Assembly: GCA_021802115.1 (NCBI GenBank)
Contig: JAKABA010000040.1
Location: 1-26,100 of the forward strand
Reading direction: 5' to 3'
Length of the DNA: 26,100 nt
From: a bacterium
GTDB lineage: Bacteria > Chloroflexota > Dormibacteria > UBA8260 > Bog-877
In this document: positions 15,226 to 22,730 of the stretch, piece by piece
Layout: each line of letters begins with the position of its first letter
Numbering within the stretch: position 1 is the stretch's first letter
Notes under the pieces: model-generated
What the model saw: only the letters and a program-made list of their open reading frames with translations
Databases searched by the model: none
What the model was told of the DNA's origin: nothing
Made by a program: the position numbers and the translations under genes

Positions 15226-16359
15226 GTGACCGCCCCCGTCCGCTCCGACCGCGCCAGCTGCCTGGTGGTGGGGGCCGGGGTGGTGGGCCTGGCGGTGGCG
15301 TGGGAGCTCGCCAAGCGGGGCGTGGCGGTGCGGCTGTTGGAGCGCGATCCGCACTGCGGCCAGCAGGCTTCGGCGGCGGCCGCTGGAATGCTGGCGGCGG
15401 GAGTTGAGGCCCATGCTCCCGGGGCCTTCCTGGACCTCTGCCGGCGCAGCGCCGGCAGATGGCGCTCCTGGGCGGAGGAGCTCCAGGCCGATTCCGGGGT
15501 CGATTGCGAGCTCGTGACCTCGGGGTTGCTCAGGGTCAGCGGCCGCGCCGAGGCGGTCTCGGACCTTGAGGTCCGCAGAGCGTGGCAGCTCACCCAGGGG
15601 ATCCAGGTGTCCGAGCTGCTCAGCCTGGACCAACTCCGAGCCGAGGTGCCGGGGCTGTCCGCCACGATCGTGGCCGGCCTGTTGTACCCCGATGAGGCCC
15701 ATGTCCACAGCCATCGGGTGACCGAGGCGCTGGAGCTCGCATGCCATAACCGGGGCGTGATCGTGGAGACCGGGGTGGAGGTAAAAGGGTTGCGGTTCGA
15801 GGCCGGCGTGGTCTCGGCTGAGACCGCGGCCGGCGAGCGGTCCGCCGACCTCGCGGTCATCGCCGCCGGATCCTGGAGCGGCAACCTCTGGGATCGCCTC
15901 GGGGTCGATGCCTCGATCGAGCCGGTCCGCGGTCAGATCGCGGCCCTCAGCCTGCCCCCGGGAACGTTGCCCCGGATAGTCTTCGGCGATCGTGGATACG
16001 TCCTCCAGAAGCGGTCCGGCCTGGTTCTGGTCGGAGCGACCGAGGAGGCGGCGGGCTTCGAGCCGTGGCCGACCCTGGGCGGCTTGGGACGGCTCAGTGC
16101 GATTGCGGCCGACCTGCTGCCGGCGCTGGAGGGGGCGAGGTTCTCCCATAGCTGGGCCGGCCTGCGCCCCCACTCCCCGTCGGGGCTCCTGCTCGGCCGG
16201 GTGCCCGCCACCCCGAGGGTGCTGCTGGCCACCGGGCACCACCGCAACGGGGTCCTCCTGGCCCCCGCCACCGCCGACCTCCTGGGTCGGGCCGTCGTCG
16301 AGGGCGCCGACCCTTTGGAGCTGTCCCCGTTCAGTCCGCGGGCGGGCGGGTCAGCCTGA
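15226..16359 (+). CDS. thiO: FAD-dependent amine oxidase, glycine oxidase ThiO-like
   Basis: A 377-residue DAO-family flavoprotein. The N-terminal FAD dinucleotide-binding motif is VVGAGVVGLAVAWELAKRGVAVRLLER. The QQASAAAAGMLAAGVEA segment that follows is typical of glycine oxidase ThiO, and the C-terminal ATGHHRNGVLLAPATADLLG is the family's second FAD-contacting motif. ThiO turns glycine into iminoglycine for the thiazole ring of thiamine. No other thi gene and no TPP riboswitch is present here, so another amine substrate remains possible. GTG 15226 fits a leaderless start behind TATGCT; ATG 15214 adds four residues and has no ribosome-binding site either. The last 29 bp overlap the metallo-beta-lactamase-fold gene tail to tail. 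Confidence 0.85.
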   Translation: MTAPVRSDRASCLVVGAGVVGLAVAWELAKRGVAVRLLERDPHCGQQASAAAAGMLAAGVEAHAPGAFLDLCRRSAGRWRSWAEELQADSGVDCELVTSGLLRVSGRAEAVSDLEVRRAWQLTQGIQVSELLSLDQLRAEVPGLSATIVAGLLYPDEAHVHSHRVTEALELACHNRGVIVETGVEVKGLRFEAGVVSAETAAGERSADLAVIAAGSWSGNLWDRLGVDASIEPVRGQIAALSLPPGTLPRIVFGDRGYVLQKRSGLVLVGATEEAAGFEPWPTLGGLGRLSAIAADLLPALEGARFSHSWAGLRPHSPSGLLLGRVPATPRVLLATGHHRNGVLLAPATADLLGRAVVEGADPLELSPFSPRAGGSA

Positions 16360-17065
16360 GCCTGAGCCCGTCGAACATCAGCAGCGCCCCCGGCACCGGG
16401 CGCCGCTCGCCGAGGTGGGTCAGCAGGAAGGAGGTCTGGGGGAACTCCCGCATCAGCTGCTCCACCTCCTCCTTCCAGAGGTGGATCGGGGCCGGCTTGG
16501 ACCATCCGGTGCACTCGCACAGGAGGTGGTCCACCGACCCCGCCAAGCGGCGAAGCCCCGGGCACAAGGTGGTGTCGCCGGAGTAGCCCAGGCTCACCTC
16601 GGGGGTGGCCACCCGCATCGCCAGACAGTGGAGCTGCGGCACGTGCTCGACCTCGAAGAACTCGATCGTGTGCGTCCCCAGCTCCTCGGCCGTCCCCGCC
16701 TCGACCTCCCGCAGCACCGGTGGGTGCTGCTCACAGAAGGAGCTCCAGAAATGCGCCCCCAGCGACAGCTCCCCCAGGCGGCGCAGATGGTCGGCCAGGT
16801 CGCGCGGCCCGAGCACCAGAAGGGGAGAGGCATCCGGCCGGGTCACCGCCCGGGCCACCAGCAGCATCGGCAGCTGACCGACGTGGTCCCCGTGGAGGTG
16901 GGAGATGACCACCGTCTCCACCTCTGCCAGGTCCACCCCCATCCGCGACAGGAGCAGCGGTGCCGGCGCGCCACAGTCGAGGAGCAGCCGGCGGTCGATC
17001 AGGTAGCCCGCCTGATGTCCGGTGTCGGAAAAGGCGGATCCGCTGCCGAGGATGGCGAGCTCCAC
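16331..17065 (-). CDS. Metallo-beta-lactamase-fold hydrolase, RNase Z/ElaC-like
   Basis: A 244-residue metal-dependent hydrolase of the metallo-beta-lactamase superfamily. Metal ligands are visible in SHLHGDHVG (about 55-63), in the region around GYSGDT (about 163) and in THLGE near the end. The N-terminus MELAILGSGSAFSDTGHQAGYLI resembles the RNase Z/AtsA-like branch. The long arm RNase Z uses to hold tRNA is not obvious, so tRNA processing is not assured. The GTG at 17065 follows the transglutaminase stop with no gap (TGAGTG), implying reinitiation. It ends the moxR-DUF58-transglutaminase operon and overlaps the ThiO-like gene by 29 bp on the other strand. Confidence 0.88.
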   Translation of the reverse strand: MELAILGSGSAFSDTGHQAGYLIDRRLLLDCGAPAPLLLSRMGVDLAEVETVVISHLHGDHVGQLPMLLVARAVTRPDASPLLVLGPRDLADHLRRLGELSLGAHFWSSFCEQHPPVLREVEAGTAEELGTHTIEFFEVEHVPQLHCLAMRVATPEVSLGYSGDTTLCPGLRRLAGSVDHLLCECTGWSKPAPIHLWKEEVEQLMREFPQTSFLLTHLGERRPVPGALLMFDGLRLRLTRPPAD

Positions 17066-19489
17066 TCAGATGCTCTGCAGCCGGATGACGGTCGGCTTGG
17101 CGCCGGGCCCGGCCCGACGCCGGCCCCGCCGCCATGCTCGCCACAGCATCCCGGGATACGCGGAACGCACCCGCCCCCAGCCCGCGGCCAGCGCCTCGGC
17201 GCCGACCGTCGGCGGTTGATCCGAGAAGGCGATCCGGTCGGCGACGGCGGCCAACAGCATCAGTTCCTGCTCCCCAGTTAGGTTCCCCCGGCTCGCCACG
17301 GTGGCGCACGCCCGCGCCAGCTCGGTGACTGTGAGACAGCGTGGATCGCCCATTCTACCCAGGCGCACCGCCAGCGCGAGCCGGCGGCGCAGCTGGCCGG
17401 GGGTCCTGACCCACAGCCACCACCGCAGAGCTCCGAGCACAAGGACGATGACCAGCAGCAGGGCAACTGCCAGCTCTACCCAGCCGAGCACGCGTCCGAG
17501 GTGGTGGCGATGCAGCGTGGGCTGGATCGGCGCGGTGTTGGTCCCGGTCGAGCGCACCCCTGGGTGAGGAACAGTAGCGCTGGTGGTCGGTGCCGGACCG
17601 GTGCTGGCGGCGGCCGCCCCGGTGGGCTGGTAGAAGCCATCCGGGGTGGGCTCGAAGTTGACCCATCCGTAGTGGGGGAAGTAGACCTGCACCCAGGTGT
17701 GGGCGTCCGCCTCGGTGATCAGGCGCTCGCCATTCTTGAGCCTGCCCTCCTCCCCGGGGCCGAAGCCGCTTACCAGCCGCGAGGGGATCCCCAGGGTGCG
17801 GAGCATCGCTCCCATCGCGGAGGCGAAGTACTGGCAGTAGCCCCGGTGCGAGTCGTTGAGGAAGTACACGATCGGCCAGACCCCGGCCGGAACCGGAGGC
17901 GGGTCCAGGGTGTAGATCTCCTGGGTCCTGAGCGCGTTCTGGATGTTGATCGCGATCTGATACGGGTTGGTCGCCCCGGCCGCCATGGCGGTCGCATCCG
18001 CCGCCAGTTCGTTGACGTCGATGAAGGCGGCCTCGGGGGGAAGCGCGGCGTCCGCCTCGACCCAGGACGGGTAGTCGGTGCCGGCGGACTCCAGCTGCTG
18101 GGCGGTGGCCTCCGACACCGTCCCGTAGGTGGTGATGGTCTGCGAGGACGGCAGGGAGTTGGCCAGGCCAGCCTCGGTCGTGATGTCGTCCACGGTCAGC
18201 AGCGCGTGGCCCGCGGTCTCCCCCTGGACCCGGTACACCGCGGGCAGGTTGGGTGTCTGCGACGGGCTTCCCGGGTAGAGGAGGTCGGGCACCTCCTGGG
18301 CGCCGGTCCCCAGGTAGGTGACGGTCAGCGAGACCTCCTTGCGGTCCAGCTCGGTGGCGGCCGTGCCCTGCGCTCCCGAGTCCTGGAAGGGGATGATGAG
18401 GTGGCCGCCCTTGAGAGTCACCGACGCCCCCGGTGCCGGGTACCAGTTCCCGTTGCTGAAGTCGGTGAGGGCCACCCCGCGCAGGTAGACCTCCCCGCCG
18501 GGAGCGGAGGTGCGATAGCTGAGGACCGGGTCGCGAACCTGGCGGATCGGCCCCCCCGGGACCACGGCGGTGGAGTAGCCGGAGATGGCGGCGATCTTGG
18601 CCGAGGGGCTGGTCCGGCTGATGTGAGGGCCGGAGTGGAAGAAGCGCTCGCTGATGTTGGTGCGGTTGAGGGGCGGGGCGACCAGCGCCACCAGGGTCAA
18701 CACGACCGCTGCCCCCGCAACCATCCCCAGCGCCCGTTGCGGCCGCGCCCCGGACCAGGGCACCCCCAGCTCCGACCACCGGACCAGCTGGCGCTCCTCG
18801 TGGGTCCAGCCGACCAGGGCCAGCCCCGACACCATCGCCCCGGCCACCGGCCAGGCCGGGGCGGCCTGGAGGATCTGGGGGATGTTGACCAAATCGGCCA
18901 CCAGGACCACCAGCGGGACCGCGCAGGCGATCGCTCCCTCGTGCTCGCGGAGCGCCAGCCACCCCACCCAGGCCCCGGTCGCCCAGCAGACCACCAGGAG
19001 CGCGAATATCTGGGCGCTGGCGGGGCTGGCGATCACCTGCTGGAAGAGCCCGGCCAGACTCCCGCCGGCGCCGATCCCGGCCGCGACCTGGAGGGTTATG
19101 GCGACCGTCGTGACCATGCCGCCAACCACCAGGCCGAGGATCCCGAGAGCGCGGCTCTTGGTGAGACGGGCCAGGGCCTGGGCCATCAGGACGCCGATTG
19201 CCGCGACCAGGCAGCCCGACAGCCCCAGGCTGCCCAGGACGGTCACCGCCAGGGCGCCCGCGGTGGACACCGCCAGCAGCAGCGCCAGCACCAGGCTCAC
19301 CCAGGTGGGAGCGCCGAGCTGGCGCACCGAGCGCACCACCACGCTTGCGGAGCCTGGGCCGGCGACCCTGGCCGGACTCCTCACCGGGGCGGCTGCCACC
19401 GCCGCCACCAGCGCCAGGGCCAGGAGGATCACCAGGGCCAGATCAGACAACGGCTCTGCCCACCACTGGGTCGAGGCGGGAGAGGTCAT
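17066..19489 (-). CDS. Membrane transglutaminase-like protein (TgpA/DUF3488 type)
   Basis: An 807-residue membrane protein. Several transmembrane segments fill residues 15 to about 280. A large non-cytoplasmic region follows with a transglutaminase-like cysteine-protease fold: Cys552 in GYCQYFASAMGAMLRTLGIPSR, His597 in DAHTWVQVYF, and an acidic residue in VNFEPTP (Glu where Asp is usual). A Pro/Thr-rich linker and one more helix (about 720-740, VELAVALLLVIVLVLGAL) precede a roughly 70-residue cytoplasmic tail. This is the TgpA layout, which accompanies MoxR and DUF58 genes in many bacteria; the proteins are thought to act on the cell envelope. ATG 19489 lies 47 nt inside the DUF58 gene and is preceded only by GGGG. 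The substrate is unknown. Confidence 0.9.
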   Translation of the reverse strand: MTSPASTQWWAEPLSDLALVILLALALVAAVAAAPVRSPARVAGPGSASVVVRSVRQLGAPTWVSLVLALLLAVSTAGALAVTVLGSLGLSGCLVAAIGVLMAQALARLTKSRALGILGLVVGGMVTTVAITLQVAAGIGAGGSLAGLFQQVIASPASAQIFALLVVCWATGAWVGWLALREHEGAIACAVPLVVLVADLVNIPQILQAAPAWPVAGAMVSGLALVGWTHEERQLVRWSELGVPWSGARPQRALGMVAGAAVVLTLVALVAPPLNRTNISERFFHSGPHISRTSPSAKIAAISGYSTAVVPGGPIRQVRDPVLSYRTSAPGGEVYLRGVALTDFSNGNWYPAPGASVTLKGGHLIIPFQDSGAQGTAATELDRKEVSLTVTYLGTGAQEVPDLLYPGSPSQTPNLPAVYRVQGETAGHALLTVDDITTEAGLANSLPSSQTITTYGTVSEATAQQLESAGTDYPSWVEADAALPPEAAFIDVNELAADATAMAAGATNPYQIAINIQNALRTQEIYTLDPPPVPAGVWPIVYFLNDSHRGYCQYFASAMGAMLRTLGIPSRLVSGFGPGEEGRLKNGERLITEADAHTWVQVYFPHYGWVNFEPTPDGFYQPTGAAAASTGPAPTTSATVPHPGVRSTGTNTAPIQPTLHRHHLGRVLGWVELAVALLLVIVLVLGALRWWLWVRTPGQLRRRLALAVRLGRMGDPRCLTVTELARACATVASRGNLTGEQELMLLAAVADRIAFSDQPPTVGAEALAAGWGRVRSAYPGMLWRAWRRGRRRAGPGAKPTVIRLQSI

Positions 19490-20639
19490 CGCCCCGACGA
19501 ATGGTCCAGATGTCGAGTACCAGCCGCCATTGGGCCGGGATCGTGCTGGTCCGGGCGGGGCTCTGGAAGGAGCGCGCGTCCACATAGATCGCCACCGCCT
19601 TGCGTCCCGGCTGGGATCCCGCCGCCATCGCCTCCACCCACTCACCCGACGGGTCCGAGGTGATAAGGACGATGTTGCCCCGGGTCCGCCATGCGGGGAT
19701 GTGCCGGTAGAGCACGTCCCCGAGCCCGACCTGTCCATCCGCCTGGGCGAGCGCCAGGCTCTCCATGATCAGCTGCTCCTGGGCGTCGCCGCGGCCGGCG
19801 GCGATGTTGGTCAGCTCCCGGTCGGTCGCCAGCAGCGCCACCGCCCGCCCGTGGCGCAGCGCTCCGTGGGCGATCGAGGCGGCCAGCGTGACCGCGTACT
19901 CCAGCGAGCTCTCGGGCGCGGTGCCGTAGTGCAGCCCTCGCCGGAGGTCCAGGACCACCAGCAGGTCGGAGCCCTCCTCGGCGTCGAACGTCCGACTCAT
20001 CAGCCGGCCCTTGCGGGCGGTCGAGATCCAGTGAATGCGGTTGATCCCGTCTGCGGGATCATGCTCCCGGATCCCGGATGCGCTGGGGGGAAGGTCGCGG
20101 GGGCGCCCGCCGCGGTCGGAGTCCAGCCCCGCCCGGGCTCCGATGAAGGCGAAGTCGGGCATGTGGTAGATGGCCGGGTAGACCAGCACCGACCCGTCCG
20201 CGGGAAAGCGCAGCCGCCGCGGGAAGAGGCCGAAGGGATCCGCCAGCCGGATCTCGGTGGGTCCCAGCGTGTAACGCCCCCGAGCCAGCAGCCTCACCTC
20301 GCTGTCCCAGATCGCCTCCTCATGAGCCCGCAGCGACAGCCCGCGCGACGCTCGGTATCCGGGGAACTGGGCCAGGTCGCGCATCTCGATCAAGGGAATC
20401 GGCAGAAACGAGCGGTTGCTGACCTGGAAGCGCTGCGAGAAGAGCTCCCCCACCATCTGGGTGCCGCCCGGGGCCTCGCGGGCGCAGGACACCCCCCGCG
20501 CTGCGATCAGGCTCCACGCCAGGGACAGCACGGTCACCAGAATCGCGGCGTAGACCACCGCGAACGCCAGCTGCACCCCGTTGATGTAGGCGAAGAAGGC
20601 CGCCACCGCCACCACCGCCAACAGCGCCGCCCGGTACAT
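19443..20639 (-). CDS. DUF58 domain protein
   Basis: A 398-residue protein. Two hydrophobic segments are near the N-terminus (about 4-20 and 24-45). The DUF58 signature is at about 190-225: IREHDPADGINRIHWISTAR and KGRLMSRTFDAEEGSD. The C-terminal half has a von Willebrand factor A-like pattern (DLLVVLDLR, then NIVLITSDPSGE). DUF58 proteins are encoded with MoxR ATPases and transglutaminases; they are thought to be MoxR clients at the membrane, with no settled biochemistry. ATG 20639 lies 42 nt after moxR and the 3' end overlaps the transglutaminase gene, in line with one operon. Confidence 0.92.
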   Translation of the reverse strand: MYRAALLAVVAVAAFFAYINGVQLAFAVVYAAILVTVLSLAWSLIAARGVSCAREAPGGTQMVGELFSQRFQVSNRSFLPIPLIEMRDLAQFPGYRASRGLSLRAHEEAIWDSEVRLLARGRYTLGPTEIRLADPFGLFPRRLRFPADGSVLVYPAIYHMPDFAFIGARAGLDSDRGGRPRDLPPSASGIREHDPADGINRIHWISTARKGRLMSRTFDAEEGSDLLVVLDLRRGLHYGTAPESSLEYAVTLAASIAHGALRHGRAVALLATDRELTNIAAGRGDAQEQLIMESLALAQADGQVGLGDVLYRHIPAWRTRGNIVLITSDPSGEWVEAMAAGSQPGRKAVAIYVDARSFQSPARTSTIPAQWRLVLDIWTIRRGDDLSRLDPVVGRAVV

Positions 20640-20681
20640 CCGAATCGTGCCCCAGCTGCGGGAGACTGCGCGGGACGGGTC

Positions 20682-21641
20682 TCAGCCCGCGGCGCGCCGG
20701 CCCCCCACCGGCACGGGCTCGCTCTCGACCACCTCTTCGAGGATCGCCTGCCCGGTGGCGCCGCGCAGCTCGGCGTTGGCCTTCAGCACCATCCGGTGCA
20801 GCAGCACCGGCAGCGCCAGCTCCTTGATGTCATCCGGGACCACGTAGGTCCGATCCTGCATCAGGGCGCGCGCCTGGCTGGCGCGCAGCAAGCCCAGGCT
20901 GGCCCGGACGCTCGCCCCCAGGGCGAGATCGGGGTGGTGGCGCGTCCGCTGCACCAGGCGTACCAGGTACTCCTTGACGTCGTCAGCCACGAAGACCGAG
21001 GTCACCGCCTCGCGAAGGGTCGGGTAGTCCTCGGGGCTGGTGACCGGCTGGAGTTCTTCCAGTGGGGAGGCGTTGCCGAACCGGTCCAGGATCTCCAGCT
21101 CCCCGGCAAGGTCGGCGTAGCCCAAAGACACCCTCATCAGGAAGCGGTCGACCTGCGCCTCCGGCAGGGCGAAGGTGCCTTGGTACTCGATCGGGTTCTG
21201 GGTTGCCAGCACCACGAATGGGTCCGGCAGGGGGTGGGTGGTGCCGTCGACTGTGACCTGGCGCTCCTCCATCGCCTCCAGCAGGGCGGATTGGGTCTTG
21301 GGGGTGGCGCGGTTGATCTCATCAGCCAGGAGGATCTGGGTGAACACCGGACCCCGCCGGAACTCGAAGGAGCCCTGGGTCGGGTAGTAGATGTTGGCCC
21401 CGGTGATGTCCCCGGGGAGCAGATCCGGGGTGAACTGAACCCGGTCGAAGTGGCCCCCGGTCGCCTTGGCGAGGGCCTTGGCCAGCATGGTCTTGCCGAC
21501 CCCTGGCACATCCTCGATGAGCACGTGCCCACCGACGAGCCAGGCGATGGTGCAGAGCTCGATCTGGGTTCGGTTGCCGACGATGACTGTGCCGACGGCC
21601 TCGGTCAGCCCGTGGATCTGCTCGGTGGCGCTCGATCCCAC
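20682..21641 (-). CDS. MoxR-family AAA+ ATPase
   Basis: A 319-residue AAA+ ATPase of the MoxR/RavA group, presumed chaperone-like remodellers of partner complexes. Walker A GVGKTMLAKAL is near 47-57, Walker B ILLADEINRA near 105-114, a sensor-1 Asn in ATQNPIEYQG and the sensor-2 region in the C-terminal helices (ASVRASLGLLRASQARAL). The partners are probably the DUF58 protein and transglutaminase encoded just downstream. GTG 21641 has GGAGG at 21653-21649 on the minus strand, 6 nt away. The preceding 89-nt gap to darA holds a separate TATACT box and an 8-codon ORF, so this four-gene unit may have its own promoter. Confidence 0.95.
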   Translation of the reverse strand: MGSSATEQIHGLTEAVGTVIVGNRTQIELCTIAWLVGGHVLIEDVPGVGKTMLAKALAKATGGHFDRVQFTPDLLPGDITGANIYYPTQGSFEFRRGPVFTQILLADEINRATPKTQSALLEAMEERQVTVDGTTHPLPDPFVVLATQNPIEYQGTFALPEAQVDRFLMRVSLGYADLAGELEILDRFGNASPLEELQPVTSPEDYPTLREAVTSVFVADDVKEYLVRLVQRTRHHPDLALGASVRASLGLLRASQARALMQDRTYVVPDDIKELALPVLLHRMVLKANAELRGATGQAILEEVVESEPVPVGGRRAAG

Positions 21642-21660
21642 CGGATCCTCCCTTCGCTAG

Positions 21661-21687
21661 CTACCGATCCAATACCCGCCCGCTCAC
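21661..21687 (-). CDS. Putative 8-codon leaderless leader ORF before moxR
   Basis: GTG at 21687-21685 on the minus strand opens a frame of 8 residues (VSGRVLDR) ending in TAG, 7 nt before the moxR ribosome-binding site. The GTG lies 6 nt beyond the TATACT box, about where transcription would start. It has no homology support and could be chance; its value is the shared arrangement with the ppx and R3H-ATPase leaders. Confidence 0.22.
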   Translation of the reverse strand: MSGRVLDR

Positions 21688-21692
21688 GCGGC

Positions 21693-21698
21693 AGTATA
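21693..21698 (-). promoter_or_regulatory. Possible -10 box of the moxR operon
   Basis: TATACT on the minus strand (21698-21693), identical to the box before the SixA-like gene. It lies in the 89-nt gap between darA and moxR. No -35 box is visible. Confidence 0.5.
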
Positions 21699-21730
21699 AG
21701 GCGATCGGGGAGAGGGGGTGGCGCCGGCGG

Positions 21731-22054
21731 TCAGAGTCGCTCGACTCGACCGAGGTCGAGCACGAAAACCGTCGCGCGCCCGATCTCGACCTCCACGTCG
21801 ACGTCGTACGCCGCGGACTGGTCGTGGCCCTTCCCAGAGGTCATCTGCTCGTGGCGGGGCCGGCACACCGAACGCAGGGTGGCGATGGCCTCATCGACCA
21901 GGCTGTCGTCCAGCCCCAGCAGGAGCAGGGAGTTGCGCCGCTCCAGGAATCCGCCCTCGCTGTTGAGCCGGGTGACGCCGAACCCGCGCGCTCCCAGTGC
22001 CTCCAGAGCGCGCGCCGCGTCCTGCTCGTGGACGATCGCCACCACCAGCTTCAA
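21731..22054 (-). CDS. darA: Cyclic-di-AMP receptor, DarA/PstA (YaaQ) family
   Basis: A 107-residue PII-like trimeric signal protein that binds cyclic di-AMP in Firmicutes. It aligns by eye along its whole length with YaaQ: MKLVVAIVHEQDA at the start, SEGGFLERRN (matching TGGFL..GN of the ligand site) near 32-41, and VEVEIGRATVFVLDL at the end. The TTG at 22054 has GGGGAG upstream and overlaps the tmk stop by 4 nt (TTGA). The tmk-yaaQ order is the same as in Bacillus. No diadenylate cyclase lies in this window. The protein is known to bind c-di-AMP, but its output is unclear in any organism. Confidence 0.88.
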   Translation of the reverse strand: MKLVVAIVHEQDAARALEALGARGFGVTRLNSEGGFLERRNSLLLLGLDDSLVDEAIATLRSVCRPRHEQMTSGKGHDQSAAYDVDVEVEIGRATVFVLDLGRVERL

Positions 22055-22692
22055 ACTGCTCTCCCCACACTAAGCCGATCCCTGACCAGGACCTCGCACC
22101 TTCGCGCGAGCTCTGCCGCCGGCTCCCTGGCATCCAAAACCACGATCCGATCCGGGAACGCCGCGGCCAGCTCCAGGTAGCCTGCCCGGACCTGCTCATG
22201 GTACGAGCTGTCCTCCTGCTCCATCCGATCTGGAGTTGCCTGGATTGGTCGCCGGGCCAGGGCGACCGCTGCCGGCAGGTCCAGCACCAGGGTGAGATCC
22301 GGCAGCCGGTTGAGCCCACACCGCCGGTGCAGATCCAGGAGCTCGGGCCAGGGAATCCCGCGGGCTCCCTGGTAGGCCAGGGTGGAGTCCAGGTAGCGGT
22401 CGGACAACACCACCCTGCCTTCGGCCAGGGCCGGCCGAATCACCTCTGCGGTCAGCTGGAGGCGGGAGGCCAGAAACAGGGCCGTCTCCGCCCAGTGGTC
22501 CATCGGGAACTCCCCAGACGGTTCCAGCAGCAGGTCCCGCACCCGTTCCCCCAGGGCCGTGGAGCCGGGGTCGCGGACCACCGTCACCCGGCGGCCGGCT
22601 GCAGCGAGCGCCTGGGCGAGCAGCCCCACCTGGGTGGTCTTGCCGCAGCCGTCGAGTCCCTCCACGCTCACGAAGAAGCCGCTGTCGCCCAA
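22051..22692 (-). CDS. tmk: Thymidylate kinase
   Basis: dTMP kinase makes dTDP from dTMP and ATP for DNA synthesis. The 213-residue protein has the P-loop VEGLDGCGKTTQ near 9-20, a D-P pair in VVRDPGS (the usual ERE/REP site), the DRYLDSTLAYQG dTMP-binding motif near 96-107 and the LID region around ALARRPIQATPDRMEQE. TTG 22692 is preferred because AGGAGG at 22709-22704 stands 11 nt upstream; the earlier GTG 22704 lies within that ribosome-binding site. It is 38 nt downstream of the R3H-ATPase gene and overlaps darA by 4 nt. Confidence 0.93.
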   Translation of the reverse strand: MGDSGFFVSVEGLDGCGKTTQVGLLAQALAAAGRRVTVVRDPGSTALGERVRDLLLEPSGEFPMDHWAETALFLASRLQLTAEVIRPALAEGRVVLSDRYLDSTLAYQGARGIPWPELLDLHRRCGLNRLPDLTLVLDLPAAVALARRPIQATPDRMEQEDSSYHEQVRAGYLELAAAFPDRIVVLDAREPAAELARRCEVLVRDRLSVGRAV

Positions 22693-22730
22693 GGTGTCTG
22701 GCACCTCCTGCTGATCGGGAAAGGGTGGAG

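Noticed and set aside
17501..22073. Very long plus-strand open frames across the transglutaminase, DUF58, moxR and darA genes
   Set aside because: They read Gln/His/Arg/Gly-rich, low-complexity sequence with no family motifs and lie opposite genes with clear catalytic motifs. Such open antisense frames are expected at this GC content.
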